DNA of 64,000 nucleotides from Palaemon carinicauda (GCF_036898095.1 NC_090729.1:69235224-69299223); one strand, 5' to 3'. Shown: positions 1 to 11,149, numbered from the stretch's first letter. Program-made: numbers and translations. Notes: generated by a model from the letters alone, not told the origin.

Positions 1-300
1 GGAAGGTTCCTGTAAGTAGCTTTCTAAGGGATATTTGGCTACAGTGATATTCCCAGAGAATTTACCTTTAGGTCTCCAGAATTCTAACTCCTGGCGCGAA
101 TATCCTTAAAATTTCTCTTAAGGATATCGCATAAATCACGGGACGTATATCTTGATACGACACATAGCAGTCTTCACCCCGAATAGCGTTTACGCTTCGA
201 GGGGGGAAAGTGGCAAAATAGAAGGGGAGCCGTTATCATGGTTACCCTTCCTCCCGTACTACTATTGAGTATCTAGATGGTGCTTATTCATATTTTCGTA
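1..300 (+). repeat. Left inverted terminal repeat of DIRS-A copy 1 (partial)
   Basis: This stretch aligns base by base, with scattered differences, to 57617-57900. There it lies at the 3' end of the inverted copy 2. The same sequence at the 5' end of a plus copy and, in the same orientation, at the left side of a minus copy is what inverted terminal repeats produce. The outermost bases are cut off by the window edge. Confidence 0.75.
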
Positions 301-537
301 GCAGTTTCACACGGTGGTTTTCCCTGTTGCTCTAACGTTTCTGCTCGATATTCAAGGATTTATAATGCAATCTCCAACTTCTTCTGCATCGGGAAAGTTG
401 AATTTATTCTTTACAGTGTATAATTTTAGCTCCTGCTTCACAGTGAAATTAGAATAATTTTAAGTGTTTGGAGCTTCGCTGTTCACCGGAGGCGCCACGG
501 GCGCTGTCGTTCGTAACACGTGTTATTTAGTTAGCTG

Positions 538-915
538 AATGACATTCCCGGTTGTAATAGCATGAAAATTCATGAAGCTATTCCATTAAGATTTTACTAG
601 GAAGCTATATATTATGTCGATTGTATTCTTTAGAGTTTTGGTGATTTAGGTAACCGAATCTCGCCCGTGCTAGGCTTCCTAGCCTACGCGCTTCAGTTTA
701 CCTTCATGCATGATATACAGTAGAACGACATTCCTAGTTGTAATAGCATTAATAAAATATGAAGCTATTTAGGCACATTATACTTGTAAAGATATACATA
801 TTTTTGCATATATTTCTTCTTATATCGATTGTATATGTTAGAGTTTCGGCAATTTAGGTAACCGAAATCTCACCCTGTGCTAGGCTAGCTAGCCTATGCG
901 CTTTAGTATACTTTC
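538..915 (+). repeat. Degenerate tandem duplication, about 188-bp unit, in DIRS-A leader
   Basis: Two consecutive units share the order gacattcc-gttgtaatagcat, tgaagctatt, cgattgtat, agagtt, atttaggtaaccga and ctagcctatgcgctt or close variants. The first begins near 538 and the second near 724. The units are clearly diverged, so the duplication is old relative to the 700-bp one at 6401-7800. Confidence 0.65.
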
Positions 916-1344
916 ATACGTTTTCCCAGTTTACCCTCGTGTATCGTTTTATCAATTCATAAGGAGACAGGTATCTCCTAGAATTATTATATAAAGTAAC
1001 TCGATACTCGTCTCCAGTGGAGATTTAAGGGTAATCCCTCCTCCCTCTGAGTGCCGCCCTGGGCGACATCCCTATTTTGGTCTTGCCATGGAGTAGACAC
1101 TCCGGCTTGACTAGGCTAGGGTTTTCTGTCTCTTACCCTTGCCGGCGGACAGCCGGTTTTGGTTTTTTTCGACAGAACCTCAGAGTATTCTGTCTTTTGC
1201 TGGCGGCAGAGCATCAGGGTGAGTAGTCACTCCCCTACCGGCTTTCAGCTGCCGGCATAGAAGGCTATGCCTTCCTAGGCCGCACTTGAAGTGGTTGTAT
1301 GATGCCACCACCTTCTCCCCTGTGGTCTAGAAGACTATTCCTGT

Positions 1345-1545
1345 GTTGGCAGACCTTAGGGTGAAGAATAGACTTTCTTCTGCCACCTAGGATGGCGCCG
1401 ACACTGAAACGATGTTTCTCCCCTGTTGAGAGGCGGCGACAATCCTGTCGCCTCCTCTTAACACCATTTCGGCAGACCCTAGGCTGAAGAATAGATATTC
1501 TTCTGCCACCTAGGATGGCGCCGATATTGAAATAGAGTTTCTCCC
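1345..1545 (+). repeat. Tandem duplication, about 127-bp offset, in DIRS-A leader
   Basis: The stretch beginning ggcagacc-tag, through the gaagaatag block and the cacctaggatggcgccga block, occurs near 1345 and again near 1472 with a few substitutions. The sequence between and around the copies is rich in gccgcc and gccggc. It lies in the non-coding leader. Confidence 0.65.
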
Positions 1546-2645
1546 TTGTGTGGTAGGGGCGGCAACTTTGCCGCCTTCCACACTTTATACAGGACCCTTT
1601 TTCCTGCCCCCTCTGTCTTTTAGCAATGGCCTAGCCATCGCAACCCGGTGGCCATCGTCCTACAATCTCACCGCTTGCCGGGTAGATTGTGGGGCTGGCC
1701 AGGCTCCTACATAAGCAGCTGTTTAGTTGCTCAGTCTTCCCTTATGGACGCATGACTCTGGGAAAAGTGGTGCCGGCTGTAACGGCTGCCGGTGGGAGAC
1801 CCCTGTTCTGTAGAGTGTTCTTCAGTCCTCTCTTGGACTGCCATCCACATACCCGGGACCAGCAGTGACCGGCAACGGTTTTTGTGGTTGGATGGAAGCC
1901 TGAATGATACATTCTCCCCTTCCATTTGAACCCTCATTCTGGAGGGCAGTAAGATTAAATACTTACACCCTTAATAATTGTTGATAAACATCGCCGGCTG
2001 GGCCGGTGCCGTCAGGTACTAACCCAGCCGGCAACATGCCTACTGGACCGGTGCCGCCAGGTGCTAGCCTAGCCGGCATGTTTATATGATTATACAAGAG
2101 CCAGTATATTTGCAGTATAGATCATACTGCAGACAGAAAACTATAGTATATGTTATACAGTAGTTATTTTCCAACATACCCTGTGTATCCTTGCATAGTC
2201 TATTGTTGAGACCAGTCATATATCGGAAGAAAAGATTTCTTTCAACACACTAATAGCTAATCAGTTACCATTTACCCCTCATTATTAAAACCTTGGGAAC
2301 CGTCAGTGTTAAGTTACACTTATCTACCCCTAGGGGTTTGAACCCTTCCCTTGGGTTTCCTGAATAGGAAAACTCTAGGCTTTAATTTTGGGGGAGGTCA
2401 CAGCAATTGGCTGGACAGGAAACACAAGTATGTGTCTTTCCTAGTTCCTTTCTAGCTTGACTATCCTAAGCTATAATGATTAAAATATTAATAGTAATAT
2501 TTTACATAATTGTTTATCAGGTGAGATAAACTACTGCATACTCATTTAGATTTCCTCTTTTTACAGGAAGACCATTTAAAGTGCAAAGTCGTCTTCTTCA
2601 ACGTTAGGAGTAAGGACTCTTGTGGCCATATAGAGTGCAGAGCTC

Positions 2646-4106
2646 ATGCCCCCTGCACCGCTTCTAAGCAAGCTGTTCGGTACTGGGACCCCCAAGATTG
2701 CAACATATGCAGAGCCTGAGGTTCCATGCGTCCAGATTGCCGTAGAAGGGGAAGTCTCCGACGCATTACAAGGCATGAACATCCATCAAGAGGAGAGGAT
2801 GTCTGAAGTATCCTCGGACACTGAGAAGGATCTTCTGAGGGAAGATCCCGAGGAAGAGTCTACTTTGACTCCTTAAGAAGATGAGGAAGTCGATTCGGAG
2901 TCCCTTCCGTCGGTACCGACTCTGGAGCCGTTACCTTCAACATCTTCCGCCCCTCCATCAGATGACATGAGACAGGCACCTGCCTATCTTACGGTGCTGA
3001 TGGAGAGCATTTGCAGGCAAGGCAAAGAAAGGGAGGCGAAACTTGAAAGGCGAATTGCTCACCTCTCCGCCTCCCGTGGGTCTCACAAGAGAGTCAGAGT
3101 TCAAGATCTCCCACCTTGCTGTGAAACTAATCCCTGGAAGTATGCAGAGTATATGCCAATCACGAACGGCAAACTTTTTATCTCAGAGAAGTTGGGAGCC
3201 GTCCCTACTGAAGATGTTCAGTTCTGGCCAAGCTTCAACGCTTACCCAGACTGCTTCATTCGTCTGAAGCTAGAACCAGCATTGAAGGAAGAGACGGAAC
3301 CCAAGGAGGTCATAGTATTTGATCATGACAAGGCACAGGCTCTTTTGGCAAGTAGCCTGAAGCAGATGGGCTTCACTAATTCTAAAGTGTCAGCTCTCAG
3401 CAAGAAACATCCTACCTTTCTTGCTCCAGCTTCAATAGCCTTCCCATTTACGTCAAAAGCTCTTAAAGCTGCTATTAAGGCAATAGAGGCAGGTAAACCT
3501 TGTCCTACACTCGACGAGTGTAGAGCTTTGTCACTAGCCCTGCCCATGGAGGATAAGGATTGGAAGGAAGTCCACCTTACCTTTTCAGTTGGGAAGTTGG
3601 AGGAAGATATTGCTGGACGTCAATTCAAGGAAAATCTCCCAAAGTTGTCTGACTTTCTCTTGCGTAGGGAGCAAGAAATGAAGGAAAGACTAGCGGCATC
3701 TCTATCCCTACAGAACTGTTTAGAGATGACTGCAGGCCTAAATAGTACCCTGGATATGAACATGGTCATGGCCAAGATTCACATGGCTACCTTGTTAAAG
3801 GACCTGTACGGCTTTATTAAAGCCAGGAGGACATGTAGAGAGTTCGTGTTTGCCTCAGCAGCGGTAAAGCACGAACCCATGAAGCTGATAGCTTCCAATA
3901 TCTGGGGGTAAGGACCTCTTCCCCAGTGAAGCGGTCAAGGAGGTAGTTGACAAGGCCGCCACGGAGAATAGAAACCTCCTCCAGAAGTGGGGCATGTCAA
4001 CTAAAAGGAAGTCTTCTCCAGATGAGGGTCCCCATCCTAAGAAGAAGACTAAGAGACCTAGATTACCCTCTCGGCCTGCCAACAACAACTTCCCACAGTT
4101 ACCATG
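2646..4106 (+). pseudogene. gag: DIRS-A gag-like structural protein, broken
   Basis: This is the first ORF of the element and is expected to encode the particle protein. It reads from Met 2646 with an in-frame TAA at 2874-2876, continues in the same frame through 2967-3911, then loses frame near 3905 where copy 1 has one extra G in a G run relative to copy 2. After the shift the frame stays open to a TGA at about 4104-4106. The product is hydrophilic and alpha-helical. It has an acidic N-terminal part, a conserved central block (the DHDKAQALL region) and a basic C-terminal tail rich in Lys and Arg. It is recognised by position and by matching the ORF at 61713-63515 of copy 2, not by a named domain. 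The stop and the frameshift make it non-functional unless recoded. Confidence 0.7.
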
Positions 4107-4246
4107 ACCGTGGTGTCCCAAATGGTTGCTCAACCTCCAACCACTTACCAGATGGTATCTCAACAGCTGGTTGCCCAGTCACCAGCACTTAACCCTGGGT
4201 TTGAGAGGCAGACCACTACCTTTCGTCCCAAAGGTAGAGGCTCTAA

Positions 4247-5263
4247 ATGGGGCTTCTCAAAATACCCCCAAGAGGTAAGGGTGGTTGGGGGGGGGACACG
4301 GTCATGGAGGTAAATTCTCTGGAAAGCAGAAGCAATGAGATGCTTCAGGTAGGAGGGAGGCTACAACAATTTCAGGATCGTTGGACCTTCGATCCCTGGG
4401 CCCACAGCCTAATCAAGAACGGACTTGGATGGAGCTGGAGCGAGACTCCACCATCATTTCCTCAGTTCTTCCAACACTCCACCCCTGTACTGGAAGAATA
4501 TACCCTAGAGCTACTGAGCAAGCGGGTAATAAGGAGGGCAAAGTTCATCAAATTCCAGGGAAGGCTGGTTTGTGTTCCCAAGGAGGACTCAGACAAACTC
4601 AGAGTCATTCTGAACTTGTTGCCACTCAACAAGTTCATCGAGAACAACAAGTTCAGGATGTTAACCCTTCAACACATAAGGACCCTGTTACCAAAAGGGG
4701 TGTACACGGTCTCGATAGACCTGGCAGATGCTCATTGGCATATTCCAGTCAGCCGCCCCCTCTCCTCCTACCTAGGGTTCATGCTACGGAAGAAGAAGTA
4801 CGTCTTCAGAGCCATGCCCTTCGGGCTAAACATAGCCCCAAGGATTTTCACAAAACTTGCAGACGCAGTCGTTCAACAACTACGCCTAGGTGTTCAAGTA
4901 GCAGCGTACCTGGATGACTGGCTGGTGTGGGCAGCATCCAGGATGGCTTGTCTGCAAGCTTCCAAGAAAGTGATCCAGTTCTTGGAACATCTGGGATTCA
5001 AGATCAACTTCAAGAAGTCTCGACTTTCTCCAGCTCAAGAGTTTCAATGGCTGGGAATCCATTGGAACTTGAAGTCACATCGCCTCTCCATTTCCCCAGG
5101 GAAGAGGAGAGAGATTGCAGGATCTGTCAAGAGACTACAGAAATCTGACAGGATCTCAAGACGTCAACAGGAAAGAGTACTGGGCTCTCTCCAGTTTGCA
5201 TCAGTGACAGACCCAGTGCTAAAAGCACAATTAAAAGATGCGTCAGGAGTTTGGAGAAGATAA
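4247..5263 (+). pseudogene. RT: DIRS-A reverse transcriptase
   Basis: This is the reverse transcriptase that would copy the element RNA. The 338-codon frame shows the DIRS-type RT signatures in order: a fingers region with LVCVPKEDSDKLRVILNL, motif A around SIDLADAHWHIPV (first catalytic Asp), motif B around FRAMPFGLNIAPRIF, and motif C YLDDWLVWA (both Asp present). The thumb part includes FQWLGIHW. All three catalytic aspartates are therefore kept in this copy. The frame ends early at 5263 because copy 1 carries one extra base near 5260 compared with copy 2, which separates RT from the RNase H that should follow in the same polyprotein. The start Met at 4247 is the first of the open frame and is not otherwise supported. 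Confidence 0.88.
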
Positions 5264-6176
5264 CGCATCAAACGCTCGAAGAGATCAAAGAAGACTGATA
5301 CCGACCTTACTACGATCACTTCTCAAGCCATGGTCGAAGGCCAATAACCTAAAGAGGACTGTGCCCTTACAACCACCTCCGCCATCAGTCACCATCCACA
5401 CGGATGCCTTGACGGACGGATGGGGAGGTCACTTTCACCAACTGAAAGTCCAAGGGACCTGGTTTTCTCTATTCAAGACCTTCCGCATCATCATTTTGGA
5501 GGCCATGGCAGTCCTTTTGACGCTGAAGAAACTCTCCCCTCGTAGATCAGCCCATATCAGGCTGATCCTGGACAATGAAGTGATAATGGGATGTCTGAAT
5601 CGTCAAGGCTCGAGATCTCCTCAAATCAACCAAGTTATACTGACCATCTTCCGCTTGGCGGAAAAGAAGAGATGGCATTTATCAGCAGTTCACCTTCAAG
5701 GGTTCCGCAATGTGACAGCAGACGCTCTGTCCAGATTCACACCGATAGAGTCAGAATGGTCCCTAGACGCAGACTCATTCTCCTTCATCTTGCATCAAGT
5801 CCCAGAACTGCAGATCGACCTCTTCGCGACGAGCGACAGCAAGAAACTACCTCGTTATGTAGCCCCAAACGAGGACCCTCTAGCTGAGGCGATGGACACC
5901 ATGTCCCTCGACTGGAACAGATGGAACAGGATTTACCTGTTTCCTATGACCAATCTCCTAATGAAAGTCCTCAACAAGCTGAGATCCTTTCGGGGAATGG
6001 CAGCTCTAGTGGCTCCCAAGTGGCCAAAGAGCAACTGGTTCCCTCTGGTAATACAACTAAAGCTGAGGCTGGTCCCTCTTCCGGACCCAGCACTATCTCA
6101 ACAGGTCCAGAAGTTGACTGTCTTCGCTTCATCACAGAGAACCCAAAACATTCATCTCATGATTTTCTCTCCCTAG
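5238..6176 (+). pseudogene. RH: DIRS-A RNase H plus C-terminal domain of the RT polyprotein
   Basis: This is the continuation of the RT polyprotein in the next frame. RNase H residues are visible: Asp in HTDALTDGWGG, Glu in ILEAMAVLL, Asp in LILDNEVIMG and the last Asp in NVTADALSRF, so the catalytic set looks complete. It is followed by a domain typical of DIRS-class polyproteins, starting with IDLFAT and including YLFPMTNLL and LVAPKWPKSNWFP. In some DIRS families this part is annotated as DNA N6-adenine-methyltransferase-like. Here I see only the conserved region, with FPM where copy 2 has FPP, and I do not claim activity. The last ~255 bases overlap the recombinase ORF in another frame. 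Confidence 0.85.
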
Positions 6177-7088
6177 CAGTTAAGAAAAGATTTGGGATCT
6201 CAAAAGGCAGTATAGACTTCTTAGAAGAATACAAGTCTAAGTCAACTAGGAGACAATATGAATCGTCTGTCCTTCTTTATCCACCTTCATAGACAAGGTC
6301 TAGCAGCCAACACAGTAACTATGTGTAAGTTGGCTCTGACTAGACCTCTGCTATATGCCTTCCAAGTAGACCTGTCAAATGAAATCTTTAACAAGATCCC
6401 TAAGGCATGCACCAGACTCAGGCCTGCAGCCCCTCCGAAGCCTATTTCATGGTCCTTGGACAAGGGCCTACACTATGCTTCAACAGTGAACAATGAAAAT
6501 TACTCTGAAGGTCTTGACTCAAAAAGTCATTTTCCTGTTTGCTATAGCCTCGGGGGCTAGAGTTAGTGAAATAGTGGACCTATCCAGAGATGATGGCCAT
6601 GTTCAGTTCACAGAAGCGGGAGAACTGAATCTTTTTCCGGATCCAACCTTTCTCGCTAAGAACGAGCTACCCACTAAAAGATGGGGTCCCTGGAGAATCT
6701 GCCCTCTGAAGGAGATGTCTCGCTGTGTCCAGTGGAATGTCTAAAGGTCTATCTTCGAAGAACTTCAGACTTCAGGGGAGGACAGCTCTTTAAAGGAGAA
6801 ACTTCGGGATCAAACTTATCCCTAAAACAACTGAGGGCGAAGCTCACCTACTTAATTCGCAGAGCGGATCCTGACAGTACACCCGCAGGTCATGATCCAA
6901 GGAAAATTGCTTCATCACTGAACTTTTTTCATTATATGGACTTGGAGTGATTTCGCTCACACATTGGATGGAAGTCATCCAGAGTGTTCTACAAGCATTA
7001 TGCGAAGCAAGTGCATAAATTAAAGCATTATGTGATGGCGGCAGGTAGTGTATTAAAACCTGTCGTCGAGTGCTGCGATGAACAGTGA
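5921..7088 (+). pseudogene. YR: DIRS-A tyrosine recombinase
   Basis: This is the integrase-substitute of DIRS elements, which inserts a circular DNA by strand exchange through a tyrosine. The N-terminal part (5921-6292) is open and overlaps the RT polyprotein ORF. The core-binding part includes EEYKSKSTRRQYE. Box I is seen as ASGARVSEIVDLSR near 6547-6590 (catalytic Arg). The HxxR box is HDPRK near 6889-6903. The nucleophile lies in RVFYKHYAKQ near 6978-7008. A TGA at 7086-7088 ends the frame. Frame breaks near 6260, 6500 and 6690 and an in-frame TGA just before the box with the tyrosine kill this copy. The whole 3' half is repeated at 7101-7800. Confidence 0.85.
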
Positions 7089-7800
7089 ATTGATTGGGAC
7101 TAAGGCATGCACCAGACTCAGGCCTGCAGCCCCTCCGAAGCCTATTTCATGGTCCTTGGACAAGGGCCTACACTATGCTTCAACAGTGAACAATGAAAAT
7201 TACTCTGAAGGTCTTGACTCAAAAAGTCATTTTCCTGTTTGCTATAGCCTCGGGGGCTAGAGTTAGTGAAATAGTGGACCTATCCAGAGATGATGGCCAT
7301 GTTCAGTTCACAGAAGCGGGAGAACTGAATCTTTTTCCGGATCCAACCTTTCTCGCTAAGAACGAGCTACCCACTAAAAGATGGGGTCCCTGGAGAATCT
7401 GCCCTCTGAAGGAGATGTCTCGCTGTGTCCAGTGGAATGTCTAAAGGTCTATCTTCGAAGAACTTCAGACTTCAGGGGAGGACAGCTCTTTAAAGGAGAA
7501 ACTTCAGGATCAAACTTATCCCTAAAACAACTGAGGGCGAAGCTCACCTACTTAATTCGCAGAGCGGATCCTGACAGTACACCCGCAGGTCATGATCCAA
7601 GGAAAATTGCTTCATCACTGAACTTTTTTCATTATATGGACTTGGAGTGATTTCGCTCACACATTGGATGGAAGTCATCCAGAGTGTTCTACAAGCATTA
7701 TGCGAAGCAAGTGCATAAATTAAAGCATTATGTGATGGCGGCAGGTAGTGTATTAAAACCTGTCGTCGAGTGCTGCGATGAACAGTGAATTGATTGGGAC
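6401..7800 (+). repeat. 700-bp direct tandem duplication in the recombinase gene
   Basis: Bases 6401-7100 are repeated at 7101-7800. The only difference I find is G at 6806 versus A at 7506. The unit starts at taaggcatgc and ends at tgattgggac. It contains the three catalytic boxes of the recombinase and its stop codon. Near-identity means that it formed very recently, by unequal exchange, or that it is an assembly artefact. Confidence 0.95.
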
Positions 7801-7861
7801 TATCAATTATTTGGGTGAAGGTGTTGACACCTCCCAGTGCAACACTTGTGAAGTGAGTGTC

Positions 7862-8252
7862 ACCATGCCACATTCTACAAAATAATCTTGTAAGTATTAT
7901 GGGGGTCACTTCATTTTCAGCCAGTATCATCTCAACAGTTATTCCATCGTAACCAGGGGCTTTGCATCTCCTGTGATTTTTAATGATAGCTTTGACTTCA
8001 AACACACTGAATTCATTCATGAGCACATCAAGGTCTTCTTCAGCTTCAGGTATATCAATCAAATTATTCCCTTCTTATCTCCTATTCATGGCCTCACTAA
8101 AGTGCTCCAGACAATGTTACCTTTCTTCTTCCTCTGTTGTTATAACAGATCCATCTTTCTTTTTAATGAGAAATATACTAATACTTTGCCCCCACAGAGA
8201 TTTAATTTATAATTCTATGAGCGATTCTTACTCCATAGCCACTCCCTGAATT
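7862..8252 (-). mobile_element. RTE-like non-LTR retrotransposon fragment (RT N-terminal part)
   Basis: On the minus strand this reads the region just before and at the start of an RT domain: FEVKAIIKNHRRCKAPGYDG (the KAPG-DG signature of non-LTR RT) followed by ILTRLFCRMW. It matches the RTE-like element at 11141-17521. The stretch 7985-8090 aligns to 12412-12510, and 8208-8251 aligns to 17081-17135. Both ends are truncated, so the RT catalytic core is absent. Confidence 0.75.
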
Positions 8253-8740
8253 AAAAAATATTATAAAGACATGCTACTATATTCAAAAGCTTCCAGAAAG
8301 TGGGTAATGTATATGAAATTTGTAAGAAAACAGAATTACTAGGAAAAAGATTTTAGCTGGAAGTTGACAAAGCTGTTCAACAGCTTTTATTTATTTACAG
8401 TATTGAGGCTGAGGAACTGACAACTGAAGAACTTATTGAACTTGAAAAAGATTAAAAAACTGCAGAGACATGACCAAGAAATTTTGGATGAGTGAGGAAA
8501 AGCATTCTTGATAGAGATATTTTTTTGAGTTGTTTGGATATTGTAATAATGGGAGAAATAAGTATTAACTAAGAAAGATTTGCAAAAAGTGATAGACAAA
8601 TTCAGGATGCTACTACAGTACTTGTTATGATTTTTCAGTATGTATTGTAAAAATAGAAAACAGAAAACTCAATCTACATTGGATATCTTTTTGAAGAAAT
8701 TGTCATCCAGTGTGTTCAAATCTGTGATTTAAACATCTTG
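8253..8740 (+). mobile_element. Degenerate Tigger/pogo-like transposase C-terminus
   Basis: The + strand reads pieces such as EAEELTTEELIELEK and RDATTVLVMIF-QYVLK-like segments in changing frames. These resemble the C-terminal tail of Tigger-type transposases (an Asp/Glu-rich helical segment, then a short tail). The reading frame is broken several times and no catalytic core or terminal repeat is visible. The stretch from 8741 to 8943 holds nothing I recognise. Confidence 0.4.
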
Positions 8741-8943
8741 TGTGTGTTTGTAATTGAGAGAGGGGAGGAAACTTAAATTTAATTACAGATGGAAGAAGAG
8801 GAATAAATGAATGATGATTTTACCCCTATCTAACTAGTTGTTGCATTTTAACCATCACAGTACACCAGCCAGATGTGAAGTCTACAGAAAAATTTATTGT
8901 GGCATACTGATAAGTAATTTATGACATGTATTGCATGTAGGTT

Positions 8944-9420
8944 GGGCAAGGCACCAACTATCCATAGAGATACTACTGCTAGAGAGTTTTTTGTATCCTT
9001 TGACTGGCCAGATAGCATAGCATTGGATCCCTCTATGGTTATGGCTCATTTTTCATCTGCCTTCACATATACTGAATAGTTTGCCTTATGCTTTACAAAT
9101 TCTCCTCTTTCCTCATACACCTAAGAGCATTAGGATAACCAAAAAATTCTTCTTCACTCAAGGGATTAACTACTGCTCTGTTATTGATCATTGGCTACTT
9201 TCCACTTGGTAAGGGTAGAAGAGAGACTTTAACTATGCCAAGCAGCCTCTATGCCATGGTCTTCCACTTTCTAGGGTTAGAGTTCTCTTGTTTGAGGGTA
9301 CACTTGGGCATGCTATTCTATTTATTTCCTTAATTTCTTGCCTGACTAGCCTATTTTCCCCATTGGAGCCCTTAGGCTTATAACCTTTTGCTTTTCTAAC
9401 TACTGCAGGAAGATATGCTC
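8944..9420 (+). mobile_element. Internally deleted CR1-like element (5' UTR joined to 3' UTR)
   Basis: Bases 8944-9317 align to the 5' untranslated part of the CR1-like element at 21948-22390. Shared blocks include tcctttgactggccaga, tggtaagggtagaag and atggtcttccac. Bases 9318-9420 align to its 3' untranslated end near 25700-25795 (block ttggagccc-ttggcttata). The roughly 3.3 kb of coding sequence between is missing. Such a 5'-3' fusion would be a non-autonomous, SINE-like derivative if it was ever mobilised, or a simple internal deletion. It ends without a clear terminal microsatellite. Nothing is recognised in the next 150 bases, to 9570. Confidence 0.7.
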
Positions 9421-9570
9421 TGAAGCAGTATACCTTGAGCACCTCTCTGTAGATAATATTGGATGTTCTTTGTTGTGTTCCTACAGGCCTGTGCTCTTCT
9501 GCTTTATACCTATTATTCCCAAACCATCTTTTTGGTCTTCTTCCCTGGCAATTCAATATCAATATTATTG

Positions 9571-9770
9571 TAAATATATTTCTACGGGGATACAGACTTC
9601 TGTGTCATTTAAATGGGTTAATGCTAATCATGTTTTCTATGACCTGCCAATCAAAAATTTGGTTTGATTGTACCATGCTTTGTTGCTGGGCAACCATAGC
9701 GCATGCTCATGGTGCAAGAGGACACCTGCTCACGATATCTCCTCAAAACACTGCTTGTTGCGAAGTGAAG
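9571..9770 (+). repeat. Left inverted terminal repeat of DIRS-D
   Basis: Bases 9580-9620 (blocks ctacggggatac and gtcatttaaatgg) match the reverse complement of the first half of the ICR at 28787-28830. Bases 9648-9760, starting at the block ccaatcaaaaatttggt and running through the aaccatagc and gcaagagacac-type blocks, match the reverse complement of 28912-29042. Similarity is about 75-80 percent by eye. Confidence 0.75.
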
Positions 9771-9779
9771 AGGTTGTGT

Positions 9780-11121
9780 TCTCACTTCCTCTCCACAATT
9801 GAGCCTTTTGCATTCATCTCTCCTACCTGTTTGTCTAGTAAATATCGGTATTTACATTCTTTCCCAAGACAGGATAGCTACTTTTGTGGCATCTTTATGA
9901 GCCAGTCAGGCATAGAAACACATCCTTTTTGTCCTTGCTTAGATAAGATATGTTCAAGGGAATCTAAGTACTGTACTCAGTGGTCTTCCTCCCAATGGGA
10001 GAAATATTTTTCTCGTCACAGGAAACTTAACGAGAAGATTTTTACTTTACTGCATCTCCTCCCAATGGGAGTTAGAGACAAATCCCCTTCTATGTGGCGA
10101 GAACCTCTAGTTTTTCATGTCGTGATTTCCCTGAAACTTTAACTATAATAGGTGACACATAATATCCAGAATAGTGCCGCAAATGTTAAATATTCTTGCC
10201 TTGAGTCAGGTCCCAGCACATCAACTATGATTATGGAAAATGAACAGGGTTGTTTAAAAAGATGTTCTGAACTCTAGAGTTGGGACAGCTTTTCCCTTTA
10301 ATCATGAAGCAACCATGTTAGAAGAAAGCCTGCAATCCCTAACAAGTCCTCATGAACTCAGTTTAGGTTTGCGTCATATTTATAGGGGTCCTAAGCTTAG
10401 GTCTCCTCTACAGAGTCTTATGAACTCTTTAGGGGCTTATAAGGGTGGTTGGACTGCATCAGCTGCGTCCACACCTAAAAGCTTCTCAAAACTATGCATT
10501 CCTTTTAACTTGACCCCTCCTTCCTTACCTACTAGAGTAGGGAAGTTCAGTAGGATAATAAATGGAAACTACCACTTTCCATGATTCAGTCAGAATCATC
10601 ATTCAGCCAGACAAAGCTGTACGCACTGCCATCTCCGCATGTGATGACGTCACCATACAGATCATATCCTAATAATTTAATGCGCGAGAACTTTTCTCCG
10701 CAACTTAAGGTTGAGACATCCTCCGTAAAAAGATCAGGGGTTGGCCCAAACAGTGTCCCTATGGACATAATTGATAAGCATAGAATGATATTTACGAATC
10801 TTAATTGGTAAAGAAGGCCAAGAAACCTTGTGCCCTACTTCAATAACGGAACTCCAGTCTGACATAGGAGTCAAGCTTACTAAGAATTGTAGACAAGGTC
10901 TGTGTCGAAGATAATGCAGAGGCCTCCCAATAGAGAAATCTTTCTCATGTAATAGACCAAATCTGGGAAAGGAAGCCCATACTTCGGCCCCAGATGTTGA
11001 GCCGGGAAAAAGTTTCCTCAGGCCTCTCTCCGCCTCCTTATCTCGCTTCAATGTGTTTACGGCTAAAGAAAGGTTAGGACGTTTCAGACAAAATAAGTAA
11101 TTCTCAAAACTTTGACAACAG
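9780..11121 (+). pseudogene. gag: Degraded DIRS-D gag-like region
   Basis: Around 9920-10040 the + strand reads a Cys-rich segment, CPCLDKIC, followed by YCTQWSSSQWEKYFSRHRK. The same Cys-rich plus WSxxQWExF/Y pattern is found in the leader-proximal ORF of DIRS-B2 (about 45000-45110), DIRS-C copy 1 (about 52800-52900) and DIRS-C copy 2 (about 55400-55530), which supports the gag call. The rest, to 11121, is broken into short frames with stops in all frames. It is interrupted at 11122 by a Tigger transposon, with a TA at the junction. Confidence 0.5.
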
Positions 11122-11149
11122 TACAGTAGAACCTCTACATCATCATCAT

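Larger units (their letters stand above)
301..2645 (+). other. Long 5' leader of DIRS-A, no coding sequence
   Basis: About 2.3 kb separates the terminal repeat from the first gag methionine. No ORF longer than about 70 codons is seen and none resembles a known protein. The stretch contains two local tandem duplications, listed separately, and short repeats around 1985-2090 rich in gccggc. The end of the leader (about 2390-2470) aligns to the reverse complement of 63630-63720 in copy 2, so the leader is part of the element. A promoter is expected in the terminal repeat of such elements, but I see no diagnostic signal. Confidence 0.6.
1..7861 (+). mobile_element. DIRS-type retrotransposon, family A, copy 1 (5' end off window)
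   Basis: This is a tyrosine-recombinase retrotransposon. It holds an ITR fragment, a long leader, a gag-like ORF, reverse transcriptase, RNase H and a tyrosine recombinase, all on the + strand and in DIRS order. The window starts inside its left terminal repeat. A second copy of the same family lies inverted at 57560-64000 and served as a reference for finding breaks. The gag has one in-frame stop and one frameshift. RT and RNase H are separated by a frameshift. The recombinase is broken several times and its 3' half is tandemly duplicated. The normal 3' end (ICR and right ITR, as in copy 2) is missing: after about 7861 the sequence becomes a fragment of an RTE-like element. The copy is therefore dead. 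Family assignment rests on motif content and on the ICR seen in copy 2. Confidence 0.85.

Noticed and set aside
1..7861. LTR retrotransposon (Gypsy or Copia type)
   Set aside because: No direct LTRs, no aspartic protease and no DDE integrase; a tyrosine recombinase and inverted ends are present.
9459..10142. 227-aa ORF as a host gene
   Set aside because: It runs from flanking DNA through the DIRS-D terminal repeat into gag-like sequence; only its last part corresponds to protein.
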